Source: GWF2-43-63 sp035390965
Lineage (GTDB): Bacteria; Bacteroidota; Bacteroidia; Bacteroidales; DTU049
NCBI GenBank assembly: GCA_035390965.1
Contig: DAOPKE010000068.1
Span: 1-14,333, forward strand
Length of the DNA: 14,333 nucleotides
Reading direction: 5' to 3'
Shown: positions 1-6,285 of the stretch, one piece after another
Layout of the letters: each line of letters starts with the position of its first letter
Position numbering within the stretch: the stretch's first letter is position 1
Program-made: the position numbers and the translations under genes
Notes under the pieces: generated by a model
The model's input: only the letters and a program-made list of their open reading frames with translations
What the model was told of the DNA's origin: nothing
The model's database searches: none

Positions 1-1032
1 ATCCTCAGACCCTTTCACCATTTTCAAAAACTCCAGTTTCCCATCAATTACATTCAATAGACGGGACGATTTCTTTTTGTTAAGGCCTTTATCAGTGCTG
101 TAATCTTTCTTGAAAATTTGTTCAGCTTTTTCATAGCCGTACTTTTCCCAATAATAGAGATACATTCGTATTTGCTTGACATATCTTCTTGTCACGTTCA
201 CTTTTTCATTTACAATCAAACCGGTGGTTTCTTGCCGGTAACCCGTTTTTTGCATTCTCGTTTTATCAGGATTGATCTTCAGATTCTGATTTTCCTCAAT
301 GATTCTCGTTAACTCATTTCTGAAATCCGGTTTATTATAAATGTTGTGATCAGATGAAAAGGTGATGTCATCTGCATAACGGGAATATTTTGCTCCAAAT
401 CTTTTGGCAAGACCACTCAGTCTATGATCCAACTTTCCACAAAGAATATTGGTTATTGTTGGGGATGTTGGGCTGCCCTGAGGCAATACTATTTGCTGTG
501 TGCCGTCAATTTCAAAAGAGTGTGTACAAAGACTTGCAAGCAAGAAAGCCAGTGGTTCTTTTTCACCATTTAAATTAAATGGTTCGGACATAAAACCCAT
601 TTTCACCCTGTTTCTGTCAAATGAATGAAAAAAATCTTTCAAATCAATATTAAAAACATAATTGTGGCCGACATGGCATTTTGCATTATCGACAATTGAT
701 TTTTCTCTCACAAAACCTGTTGCAGCTTTATGCGGTTCATAAAGGCACTGTAATGCGAAGTTTAATGCGCGTAGTTTAGATTTTAATCCATCAACAGGAG
801 CATTGATGGTTCTTACGCCTCCTGACTTTTTCTTGATAGTAAATGTTGTATACCGCTGTTTGCAATACTCTGGATTGGCATAATAATTCAGCGCCTTAAC
901 ACTTATTGGTTTGCACACTTTCCCGTAAAGGATGTTTTTTGCAGCACTTAAGAGCAACGCCAGATCCTCTTTGTTTTGCATTTCGGCAAACTGCGATCTT
1001 ATTGTATCAATATGTTTTTGTTCTATTTTCAT
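1..1032 (-). CDS. Retron-type reverse transcriptase (partial, C-terminus beyond window)
   Basis: Reading the minus strand from ATG at 1032 gives 344 residues with no stop before the window edge. It is a reverse transcriptase that would copy part of a structured RNA into multicopy single-stranded DNA. Visible motifs: GGVRTINAP (about 71-79), the retron-specific NAxxH signature as NAKCH (116-120), NIDLKDFF with the first catalytic Asp at 130, PQGSPTSP (184-191), and the catalytic YADD (219-222). The retron VTG motif appears as TTG in QETTGLIVN (267-275). The last residues (LEFLKMVKG) look like the thumb region near the end of retron RTs, so I infer only a short piece is missing, unless an effector domain is fused. 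The start codon lies 24 nt after the a2 repeat of the predicted msr-msd RNA, which fits a retron. The effector is not visible and may lie beyond the left edge. Confidence 0.9.
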   Translation of the reverse strand, partial: MKIEQKHIDTIRSQFAEMQNKEDLALLLSAAKNILYGKVCKPISVKALNYYANPEYCKQRYTTFTIKKKSGGVRTINAPVDGLKSKLRALNFALQCLYEPHKAATGFVREKSIVDNAKCHVGHNYVFNIDLKDFFHSFDRNRVKMGFMSEPFNLNGEKEPLAFLLASLCTHSFEIDGTQQIVLPQGSPTSPTITNILCGKLDHRLSGLAKRFGAKYSRYADDITFSSDHNIYNKPDFRNELTRIIEENQNLKINPDKTRMQKTGYRQETTGLIVNEKVNVTRRYVKQIRMYLYYWEKYGYEKAEQIFKKDYSTDKGLNKKKSSRLLNVIDGKLEFLKMVKGSED

Positions 1033-1055
1033 TTTTCAGCTATTATGCTCTCCGA

Positions 1056-1286
1056 AAACACCTGCCTGATACTCTTTATGTATGAGTTCGAAATGATCTC
1101 AATCTTACATAGCTTACATAGCTTTATATCATGAATTGCATTCATCGCTATAAATGCTACGCAGGCTCTTGACATGTCCAATGGACATTCATCCCAGCCA
1201 AAAAGGCGGGAAAAGATGCCGATCATTGTTTCATTGGCAAACCAACTACTCCCGGCATCCGGAATCAATATCGTAGGCAGGTGTTT
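1056..1286 (-). ncRNA. Candidate retron msr-msd RNA
   Basis: This lies directly upstream of the RT in the same direction. A 12-base perfect inverted repeat closes it: a1 at 1275-1286 (AAACACCTGCCT on the minus strand) and a2 at 1056-1067 (AGGCAGGTGTTT). From the 5' end there follow: a stem of GATGCCG/CGGCATC (1253-1259 with 1215-1221) enclosing TTGG/CCAA (1242-1245 with 1234-1237); a stem TCCC-GCC / GGC-GGGA with one bulge and a five-U loop (1192-1211); a stem ATGTCC/GGACAT (1174-1188); and a long imperfect hairpin (arms 1140-1159 and 1119-1136, loop 1137-1139). Weaker pairing extends the last one to about 1111-1167. The order of short msr hairpins then a long msd hairpin between a1 and a2 matches known retrons. 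No AGC directly follows a1 (it reads ACGA), so the branching G is not obvious. Confidence 0.77.
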
Positions 1287-1299
1287 CAAAGAACTGCAG

Positions 1300-1327
1300 C
1301 AAAACTATATTGTAATAGTGCAATCAA
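1300..1327 (-). promoter_or_regulatory. Probable promoter of the retron RNA/RT transcript
   Basis: On the minus strand TAGTTTTG (1300-1307) matches the Bacteroidota -7 consensus TAnnTTTG. A TTG (1325-1327) lies 17 bp upstream as the -33 element. Transcription would begin a few bases before the a1 repeat at 1286, as expected for a retron RNA. Confidence 0.6.
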
Positions 1328-1340
1328 TTTGCATTGTTGC
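1320..1340. promoter_or_regulatory. Imperfect palindrome between divergent promoters, possible operator
   Basis: Arms GCAA-CAAT (1320-1323 and 1325-1328, with one bulged T at 1324) pair with ATTG-TTGC (1333-1340) around a TTGC centre. It covers the -33 elements of both divergent promoters. It is therefore a reasonable inferred binding site for the WYL regulator encoded at 1384, which could control itself and the retron together. Confidence 0.4.
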
Positions 1341-1358
1341 GAAATTTTAATATATTTG
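1328..1358 (+). promoter_or_regulatory. Bacteroidota-type promoter of the first WYL gene
   Basis: TTTG at 1328-1331 and TATATTTG at 1351-1358 are separated by 19 bp, a full match to the -33/-7 pattern of Bacteroidota promoters. The start codon is 25 bp after the -7 element. Confidence 0.7.
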
Positions 1359-1383
1359 CTTCAAATGTAAAAAATTCTTCCGT

Positions 1384-2400
1384 ATGCCAGACACAAAACA
1401 TGCATTAATCCGGTACAAAATTCTCGACAATTGTTTCAGAAACCCCGGCCGCAAGTACTTTCTTGAGGATTTGATGAGAGAAGTCGATATTGTCTTGCAG
1501 GAAATTAACCCGGAAAAGAAAGGAATCAGCCGTCGCCAGTTATTATATGATATCGAATTTATGGAGAGCACTGAGGGCTGGGCAGTTGAACTGAACAAGG
1601 TCAGGGAGGGGCATAAAGTGTATTATCGGTATGCCGACATGTCATTCTCAATCAATAATATGCCTTTGAACGAAGTAGAAATCAACCAGCTTAAAGATGC
1701 AGTTTCAATTCTGAGCCAATTCAAAGGAATGCCGCAGTTTGAGTGGGTTTATGAGCTGATACCAAAGCTACAGCAAGGGATGGACAACAATTTAAATCAA
1801 CCCTCAGTGATTTCTTTTGACAACAATGAGTACTTAAAGGGAGTGGAATATGTTGGCATTCTTTATTCTGCGATAATGTTTAAACATGTTCTCAAAATCG
1901 GATACCATCCATTTGATGCGCCATCGCCTATTGAAATCGAATTTCATCCATATTATCTCAAGCAATACAACAATCGCTGGTTTGTTTTGGGGCTGAATAT
2001 GCAGCAGAATAAAATATGGACTCTTGCTTTGGATCGTGTTGTTTCTACTGAAGAGTTGACAAGAGCAAAATATTTGAAAACAGACGAGAACTGGGACGAA
2101 TTCTTTGATGACATTGTTGGCGTTACAATTCCGGAAAACGGGAAAGTTGAAGAAGTGATATTGAAGTTTTTCGGGCTTTCCGGAAATTACATTGAAACCA
2201 AACCTATTCATGGTTCTCAAAAGGCAAAGTGGTTATCACCGGATTGTCTGGAAGTCAGATTGAACCTGATGATTAATTATGAATTTGAGCAATTGGTGCT
2301 GTCGTACGGGGAAAATGTGAAAGTAAGTGCTCCGGAACATTTGGTTGAAAAAATGAAAATGAGGATTCGAGGAATGAAAGAGCTCTATGAACGCACGTAA
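1384..2400 (+). CDS. WYL-domain transcriptional regulator, divergent from the retron
   Basis: 338 residues. The N-terminal third (about 1-75, with SRRQLLYDIEFME) resembles the winged helix-turn-helix of WYL/YafY regulators. A WYL-like domain follows, where the usual WYL triad region reads LKIGYHPF (from about 170), then HPYYLKQYNNRWFVLGL (about 188-204) and ALDRV (about 215-219). A C-terminal WCX-type extension ends the protein. WYL proteins bind nucleic-acid-derived or other ligands and commonly control defence loci. The ATG at 1384 is chosen because a strong promoter lies just upstream. It is transcribed away from the retron, and the two promoters overlap, so I infer it controls itself and the retron. 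It converges with the gene ending at 2476. Confidence 0.85.
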   Translation: MPDTKHALIRYKILDNCFRNPGRKYFLEDLMREVDIVLQEINPEKKGISRRQLLYDIEFMESTEGWAVELNKVREGHKVYYRYADMSFSINNMPLNEVEINQLKDAVSILSQFKGMPQFEWVYELIPKLQQGMDNNLNQPSVISFDNNEYLKGVEYVGILYSAIMFKHVLKIGYHPFDAPSPIEIEFHPYYLKQYNNRWFVLGLNMQQNKIWTLALDRVVSTEELTRAKYLKTDENWDEFFDDIVGVTIPENGKVEEVILKFFGLSGNYIETKPIHGSQKAKWLSPDCLEVRLNLMINYEFEQLVLSYGENVKVSAPEHLVEKMKMRIRGMKELYERT

Positions 2401-2475
2401 TCAGGAATTATTTTAATAATAGTGGTACGCTGGATGGAATGCCGCTTGATTAAATTCAATTATTTATTTCAGGTC

Positions 2476-3096
2476 TTACCCCACATCGTACCAACCAGAC
2501 ATTTGACAATAACATTTTTTGTCACTATTTGAGCCCGGAGGGCTCCACCATCTTGCCAAAGACACTCTAATGATTGAACCTTTTTTAATTACTTTCTGCA
2601 CAGGCTGAAATCCAACAAAAGGTATAGTATAAACATCTCCATACTCGTTGAAATAATAATAATGTCTCTGGTCACTGAAAATAGTTAAAAAAAGATCATC
2701 ATCAGATATCCAAAATCCAACACTTTGGGATGGGAGATTTTGCGGATTTGGAATAAAACAACTTTTTCCACGAGGAAAATCCACCTTTCCTTCAAAAATA
2801 CATGTAGGATCTCCTCTCCAAATGGGTGCGGATTTTATTAAAAAAGAGTACATATTACTTTCTGTACGCAAAAATTTTCTGGAAGCAATAAGAACATCTT
2901 CGATATGTGGAGGAATTATTGTTTCTCTATTTGAGTATGCAATATCCCAAACCTGACCGACATTAAGATCTGTATCAAATGGCTGGTTTTCGGCGTTGGG
3001 CCCTAATAAACGCACATTCCGTTTATTAGTAATATCATACCCACCAACACAAACGCCATTTTTCATATGTGTTTTAGCAACAATTAGTACTTCCAT
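2476..3096 (-). CDS. Dual OB-domain (DuOB-like) protein
   Basis: 206 residues. It begins MEVLIVAKTHMKNGVCVGGYD, continues NVRLLGP and VGQVWDI, and ends RVSLARWWSPPG...KCYCQMSGWY. This pattern fits proteins annotated as dual OB-domain containing, which are predicted to bind nucleic acid or nucleotides. No catalytic motif is evident. It is the last gene of a minus-strand trio: its ATG lies one base beyond the stop of the DUF488 gene at 3098, so translation is probably coupled. Pairing of DuOB-like genes with DUF488 genes is a recurring neighbourhood as I recall it; the exact function is unknown. The assignment is from remembered sequence pattern rather than a search. Confidence 0.65.
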   Translation of the reverse strand: MEVLIVAKTHMKNGVCVGGYDITNKRNVRLLGPNAENQPFDTDLNVGQVWDIAYSNRETIIPPHIEDVLIASRKFLRTESNMYSFLIKSAPIWRGDPTCIFEGKVDFPRGKSCFIPNPQNLPSQSVGFWISDDDLFLTIFSDQRHYYYFNEYGDVYTIPFVGFQPVQKVIKKGSIIRVSLARWWSPPGSNSDKKCYCQMSGWYDVG

Positions 3097-3097
3097 G

Positions 3098-3577
3098 TTA
3101 TAAATGTTTTACGTCATACATAAACTCACTTTTAATCTTGTTGGCGACTAATGATCTGTGGCATGCACCAGGCAGTTCTTCAACACAGAAAAACACAACT
3201 TTATCAGCACCTTCAGCAATTAAAGCGGAATTAAACCGGGTAAAATTAAAGTTGCTCAGGATGCGGTTATTAAATTCCTGCACGAAAACACTTCCTAAAT
3301 GTTGTCGGTCTTTTTTTTGCTCGCCCAATTTCAAATCAACTTCCTTTTGCAAACTTCGAATTTCAGATGTAGGCGCTAAACCAGGCTCATACAGGTATTT
3401 AATTTTTAATTCTGCCAGTTTTTTTTGTAGTCGGAGGCTGTTTGCAAAAGCATATTTTGATCCTCGAACGCCGCGCCGCTGACGTATATCACAAAAAGTA
3501 TCAATTTGTGAGGCCACTAATTTTTCAAAAAACTCTTGTTCTGTTGAGTTGTAAACGCCAATAGTATAGATTTTCAT
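3098..3577 (-). CDS. DUF488 family protein (second copy in operon)
   Basis: 159 residues. DUF488 signatures: KIYTIGVYN (2-10), FCDIRQRRGVRGSKYAF (28-44), and the C-terminal CVEELPGACHRSLVA (131-145) with the conserved Cys, Glu and CHR. The family is small and its biochemistry is not firmly settled; the Cys/CHR cluster suggests a nucleotide- or metal-related active site. Compared with the upstream copy it is divergent (TIGVYN in place of TIGHG), so this is not a recent tandem duplication. It starts 6 bases after the stop of the gene at 3584 and is followed at once by the DuOB gene, so the three form one transcription unit. Confidence 0.78.
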   Translation of the reverse strand: MKIYTIGVYNSTEQEFFEKLVASQIDTFCDIRQRRGVRGSKYAFANSLRLQKKLAELKIKYLYEPGLAPTSEIRSLQKEVDLKLGEQKKDRQHLGSVFVQEFNNRILSNFNFTRFNSALIAEGADKVVFFCVEELPGACHRSLVANKIKSEFMYDVKHL

Positions 3578-3583
3578 GTTTTA

Positions 3584-4135
3584 TTAATGTGTTTTTCTTG
3601 AAGCTGTATTTTTCTTTTCACCAAATAAATCAATTTCAGCGCAACCTTTGTTTAGCTCGTTTATTACGGTTATTTGGTCTTTCAAATTCCCCTTTTCGTC
3701 TATGTGAACAACAGAAATGTCCTGTTCGCTAAGCACTCGCCCAATTAGTTTTGTCCGGTGGCATTCTGTAGGCTTGCTTTCACTACACATAATGGCAATT
3801 TTTAAATTCTGATTATATGCTGTTTTTAGCCGCTCAATTCCGTTTAGAAAGTACTCTTTTGTCTTCAGTATTTCATAATCCACATTTCCTCTAATTGTAT
3901 AGCAGGAAATGTCCTTTGGCATACCACCGAGAGTGTCTCCCATATATACGTACTTTACTGAATTATTTTCAAGAAATATTTTTATCTCCGATTGGTTAAA
4001 GCCGGGGTTAAACTTAGAATATGGCTGAGAACGCACATCAATCAAATACAGAATTTCGAATTTTCTCAAAAGTTCAAGAAACTCCTCTTGTTTCCTGTGC
4101 CCATGGCCAATAGTATATAGTGGATTCTTTTCCAT
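3584..4135 (-). CDS. DUF488 family protein (first copy in operon)
   Basis: 183 residues with the canonical DUF488 layout: YTIGHG (7-12), LIDVRSQPYSKFNPGFN (31-47), YMGDTLGGMP (64-73), and IAIMCSESKPTECHR (113-127) containing the conserved Cys, Glu and CHR motif. It is the first clear gene of a tight minus-strand operon (DUF488, DUF488, DuOB). A doubtful small ORF (4236-4508) lies 100 bp upstream in the same direction. The role is unknown. The setting beside a retron and WYL regulators suggests a part in defence or DNA processing, which is inference. Confidence 0.85.
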   Translation of the reverse strand: MEKNPLYTIGHGHRKQEEFLELLRKFEILYLIDVRSQPYSKFNPGFNQSEIKIFLENNSVKYVYMGDTLGGMPKDISCYTIRGNVDYEILKTKEYFLNGIERLKTAYNQNLKIAIMCSESKPTECHRTKLIGRVLSEQDISVVHIDEKGNLKDQITVINELNKGCAEIDLFGEKKNTASRKTH

Positions 4136-4235
4136 TTAATCGGCAAGGTACTAAAAATTATTTATTTGGTGGATGTGGTTTGGGATGTATTAATGAATGT
4201 TTTTAGCCCTGCATTTTTTCTGCTCAATTTCTCTC

Positions 4236-4508
4236 TTATTCTTCCTCTTGGCTCTTTCTGCCTTTCAAGTCTGGTCCAATGTTATTTTCTATCTTAAACT
4301 CCTCCATGGCTGCTTTTATCAATTCTGCCCAAGTAAGACTGACTTTTTCTCTGCTAGACGAATTAAGTATTTCAATGTTTATTCTATTATAATCAAGCTG
4401 TCCATCAATTTGTTTATAACTCAGTTTAAAAATCCAACACCTTTGGGAGTGATGGATTATTTTCTGGTTATTATTATATTTGCCAGTAAAATTTAATATT
4501 TCGAACAT
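4236..4508 (-). CDS. Possible small protein of unknown function
   Basis: 90 residues if started at ATG 4508 (MFEILNFTGKYNNNQK...). Composition is plausible for a soluble protein (charged, ending in a Lys/Glu-rich tail) and more natural than the hydrophobic plus-strand frame opposite it. Its ATG shares the CATG at 4506-4509 with the divergent gene starting at 4507, so the two start codons overlap. It would precede the DUF488 operon by 100 bp. I see no family signature and no good promoter, and it may be a spurious frame. The rest of the stretch 4136-4506 holds nothing else that I can recognise apart from the promoter element at 4475. Confidence 0.3.
   Translation of the reverse strand: MFEILNFTGKYNNNQKIIHHSQRCWIFKLSYKQIDGQLDYNRINIEILNSSSREKVSLTWAELIKAAMEEFKIENNIGPDLKGRKSQEEE
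4475..4482 (+). promoter_or_regulatory. -7 promoter element (TATATTTG)
   Basis: A perfect TAnnTTTG lies 25 bp before the ATG at 4507, the same distance as for the WYL gene at 1384. No good -33 TTTG is seen at the usual spacing, so the promoter may be weak or depend on an activator. Confidence 0.45.
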
Positions 4509-4968
4509 GAAGAAAATATTTGAGTATACAGCCGACTTTGACAATTATGATTCAGAGGAGCCATATAATGAAGTTACCTACCGCTTATTAATTAAGCATG
4601 ATAATTCACAGAACTTAATTTCGCAGAAGTTTTCATTTTCATTTTTAGATTTGCAAGGTCACTCAATTGATGATTTTGTAGTTAACTCATGGAAAATTCG
4701 CAGAATTTATTCCGAAGACTATTTTGGCAGGGCCATTGTTTGTGTAAATGTTGTTGATCCAGTTGGAAGCATTTTGCAGCCCCTTAAGTCAGGTGGTTTT
4801 ACTTTAAGTTTAGATGAGCGACAAAACATTAATGATATAGAAAACAAATTATATATGCTGCTAAAGCAAGTCAGAAGGTTTTCCTGCTTTATGAATTTAC
4901 GGTCCAGATTGGATTATGTTGATATAGTGTCATCGGGAGAAGATGCAGTGCCTTATCATAAATTGTAA
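4507..4968 (+). CDS. Hypothetical protein, family not recognised
   Basis: 153 residues from ATG 4507; the frame stays open to a TTG at 4480, but that TTG is part of the -7 promoter element, so ATG 4507 is preferred. The protein has no obvious membrane segment or signal peptide. It is rich in Asp, Glu, Asn and aromatic residues (EYTADFDNYDSEEPYNEVTY near the start) and looks like a mixed beta-rich soluble domain followed by a helix (DIENKLYMLLKQVRRF). I recognise no catalytic motif. It is divergent from the DUF488 operon and lies before the TPR gene. The gap 4969-5181 has no gene I can support. Confidence 0.6.
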   Translation: MKKIFEYTADFDNYDSEEPYNEVTYRLLIKHDNSQNLISQKFSFSFLDLQGHSIDDFVVNSWKIRRIYSEDYFGRAIVCVNVVDPVGSILQPLKSGGFTLSLDERQNINDIENKLYMLLKQVRRFSCFMNLRSRLDYVDIVSSGEDAVPYHKL

Positions 4969-5145
4969 AAGTTGTAAGCTTTTTTCAGTGCTGTATCGCG
5001 GTTTCTGAATGTGCAAGAGCCTGTCTTTAGCCTGAATCGGACAGAACTTGCTTTTTGAAATTTCATGAATTTCATTCTTCTCAAGTAATAGTTTCTGAAC
5101 ATTTATCCTCAAATAAAATACTGGCGTCGGAAATTGAGCACTTCG

Positions 5146-5175
5146 TTTGAAACAAACACTTTATCCTTACCTTTA
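5146..5175 (+). promoter_or_regulatory. Probable promoter of the TPR gene
   Basis: TTTG (5146-5149) and TACCTTTA (5168-5175; 7 of 8 to TAnnTTTG) are 18 bp apart. The ATG at 5182 is only 7 bp further on, which implies a very short or absent leader. The -33 element lies in a small inverted repeat, GTTTG-AAA-CAAAC (5145-5157), which could be an operator. Confidence 0.45.
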
Positions 5176-5181
5176 TCCCCA

Positions 5182-6222
5182 ATGAAAATCATCTACCCAC
5201 TCCCAAACCCCGCTGACAAAGAAGTGCGCGAAAAACTTCTGAAAGTCCTGGAAATCCTTGGGTTTCCGGAGTGCTCGGGCTTGGATCTTACGTTGGATCA
5301 GTATTACAATTCATTTCATTTTGCAAAGGATGTTATGCTTGATTTTGTAGAGCGGCATTCACGCGATGCGGAAAAGCTGAAGGAAGGCTTTGGGATTGTT
5401 AGTGAGCTGCTTGAAAAATATCCGAACCATGGCATTGTGCTGAAATTTGCCGCGCATCTGAACTGCTTGTGTGGTGACCGCGAACTTGCATATGAACAGT
5501 ATATGAGGCTGATTTATGCGCGGCGTTCACCTGACGCAATAATGCCAATGGCGTTGTTTGATTTTCCGGAAAAAAGCAAGGAACTAAATTATGAAGCCCT
5601 GATGGCTAAAATTGCTTCGTCGCGCTTCACTTATGCCGATGAATATTTCAAAGCATTTGTTGCCGCTGAACCAAATCACCCGACAATATATTTGCAATGT
5701 GCCATTACGATTATTCAGCGGTTTAATAAGGGAAAACAGATGGAAGACGCAATGGAGATGCTTGAAAATCATTTGCGGATTTTGCCGGATGATGAACGCG
5801 CATGGCAGTATAAAATTGTTGCTTTGAAAAAGCAGCAGGAGTACGACAATGCTTTGCAGACCGCACAGCAGGCCATAATGAAGTTCGGCAGCAGCAGCGT
5901 GTTTCACAATGAAAGAGGCGAAATATTTCTGATCCTTCAGAATATTGACAGCGCCAGAGAAGATCTGCAAACTGCGCTGGAACTTAATCCTGTATATGTC
6001 CCGGCCATTGTCAACCGCGGAATATTATACATCAGTGAACAACGTTTCGACGATGCAATGTTTGAATTCAACCGTGCGATAGAAATGAATAAAGAATATG
6101 CTACCGCATGGGAATGCCGTGGCAACCTGCATCGGTTGCTGGGTAACGAAGAAGAAGCGCAAGCTGATTTGCAGCAATATCATATTATGAAACTGGGGGA
6201 GATGATTAAAAAAATTCTTTAG
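5182..6222 (+). CDS. TPR-repeat protein
   Basis: 346 residues from ATG 5182; an in-frame TTG at 5134 lies upstream but precedes the likely promoter, so it is rejected as start. The C-terminal half carries at least three to four tetratricopeptide repeats, seen as AWQYKIVALKKQQEYDNAL, REDLQTALELNPVYVPAIV and FEFNRAIEMNKEYATAWECR. The N-terminal half is also helical with TPR-like periodicity (EKYPNHGIVLKFAAHLNCL). TPR arrays are protein-binding scaffolds; no enzymatic domain is seen. It lies 63 bp before the second WYL gene on the same strand and could be co-transcribed with it, though that gene has its own palindrome-containing upstream region. Whether it belongs to the central cassette is open. 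Confidence 0.8.
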   Translation: MKIIYPLPNPADKEVREKLLKVLEILGFPECSGLDLTLDQYYNSFHFAKDVMLDFVERHSRDAEKLKEGFGIVSELLEKYPNHGIVLKFAAHLNCLCGDRELAYEQYMRLIYARRSPDAIMPMALFDFPEKSKELNYEALMAKIASSRFTYADEYFKAFVAAEPNHPTIYLQCAITIIQRFNKGKQMEDAMEMLENHLRILPDDERAWQYKIVALKKQQEYDNALQTAQQAIMKFGSSSVFHNERGEIFLILQNIDSAREDLQTALELNPVYVPAIVNRGILYISEQRFDDAMFEFNRAIEMNKEYATAWECRGNLHRLLGNEEEAQADLQQYHIMKLGEMIKKIL

Positions 6223-6252
6223 TAATATCAACTTTTCACGAGATTGATCGCA

Positions 6253-6270
6253 TTTTGTATATTTACAAAA
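6253..6270. promoter_or_regulatory. Palindrome upstream of second WYL gene, possible autoregulatory operator
   Basis: TTTTGTA-TATT-TACAAAA is a perfect 7-bp inverted repeat with a 4-bp centre, 15 bp before ATG 6286. It contains TATATTTA, a 7 of 8 match to the -7 consensus. A repressor bound here would block the promoter, so autoregulation by the WYL protein is a reasonable inference. Confidence 0.4.
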
Positions 6271-6285
6271 ATTATTTATTTATCC

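Noticed and set aside
118..578. Two short plus-strand frames (118-312, 390-578) inside the RT gene.
   Set aside because: They are antisense to the clearly coding RT with its YADD motif and look like ordinary shadow frames.
1104..1124. Tandem CTTACATAG units (2.3 copies), considered as a CRISPR-like or iteron array.
   Set aside because: Only two full 9-bp copies with no spacers, and they fall in the msd hairpin of the retron RNA.
1029..1289. An 86-codon minus-strand frame that overlaps the RT start by an ATGA junction.
   Set aside because: It begins at a TTG, runs exactly through the inverted repeats and hairpins of the predicted msr-msd RNA, and has no recognisable protein pattern. The RNA explanation is stronger, though a coupled small peptide cannot be fully excluded.
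1384..2400. The WYL protein considered as the retron's toxic effector.
   Set aside because: It has a regulator layout (HTH plus WYL) and its own divergent promoter. An effector more likely lies beyond the left edge or is fused to the RT.
4197..4496. A 99-codon plus-strand frame with hydrophobic stretches.
   Set aside because: Phe/Leu/Ile-rich composition typical of AT-rich non-coding reading, no start signal, and it conflicts with a better minus frame.
4930..5112. A 60-codon minus frame in the gap after the hypothetical gene.
   Set aside because: No homology pattern and no promoter; it overlaps the end of the gene at 4507-4968.
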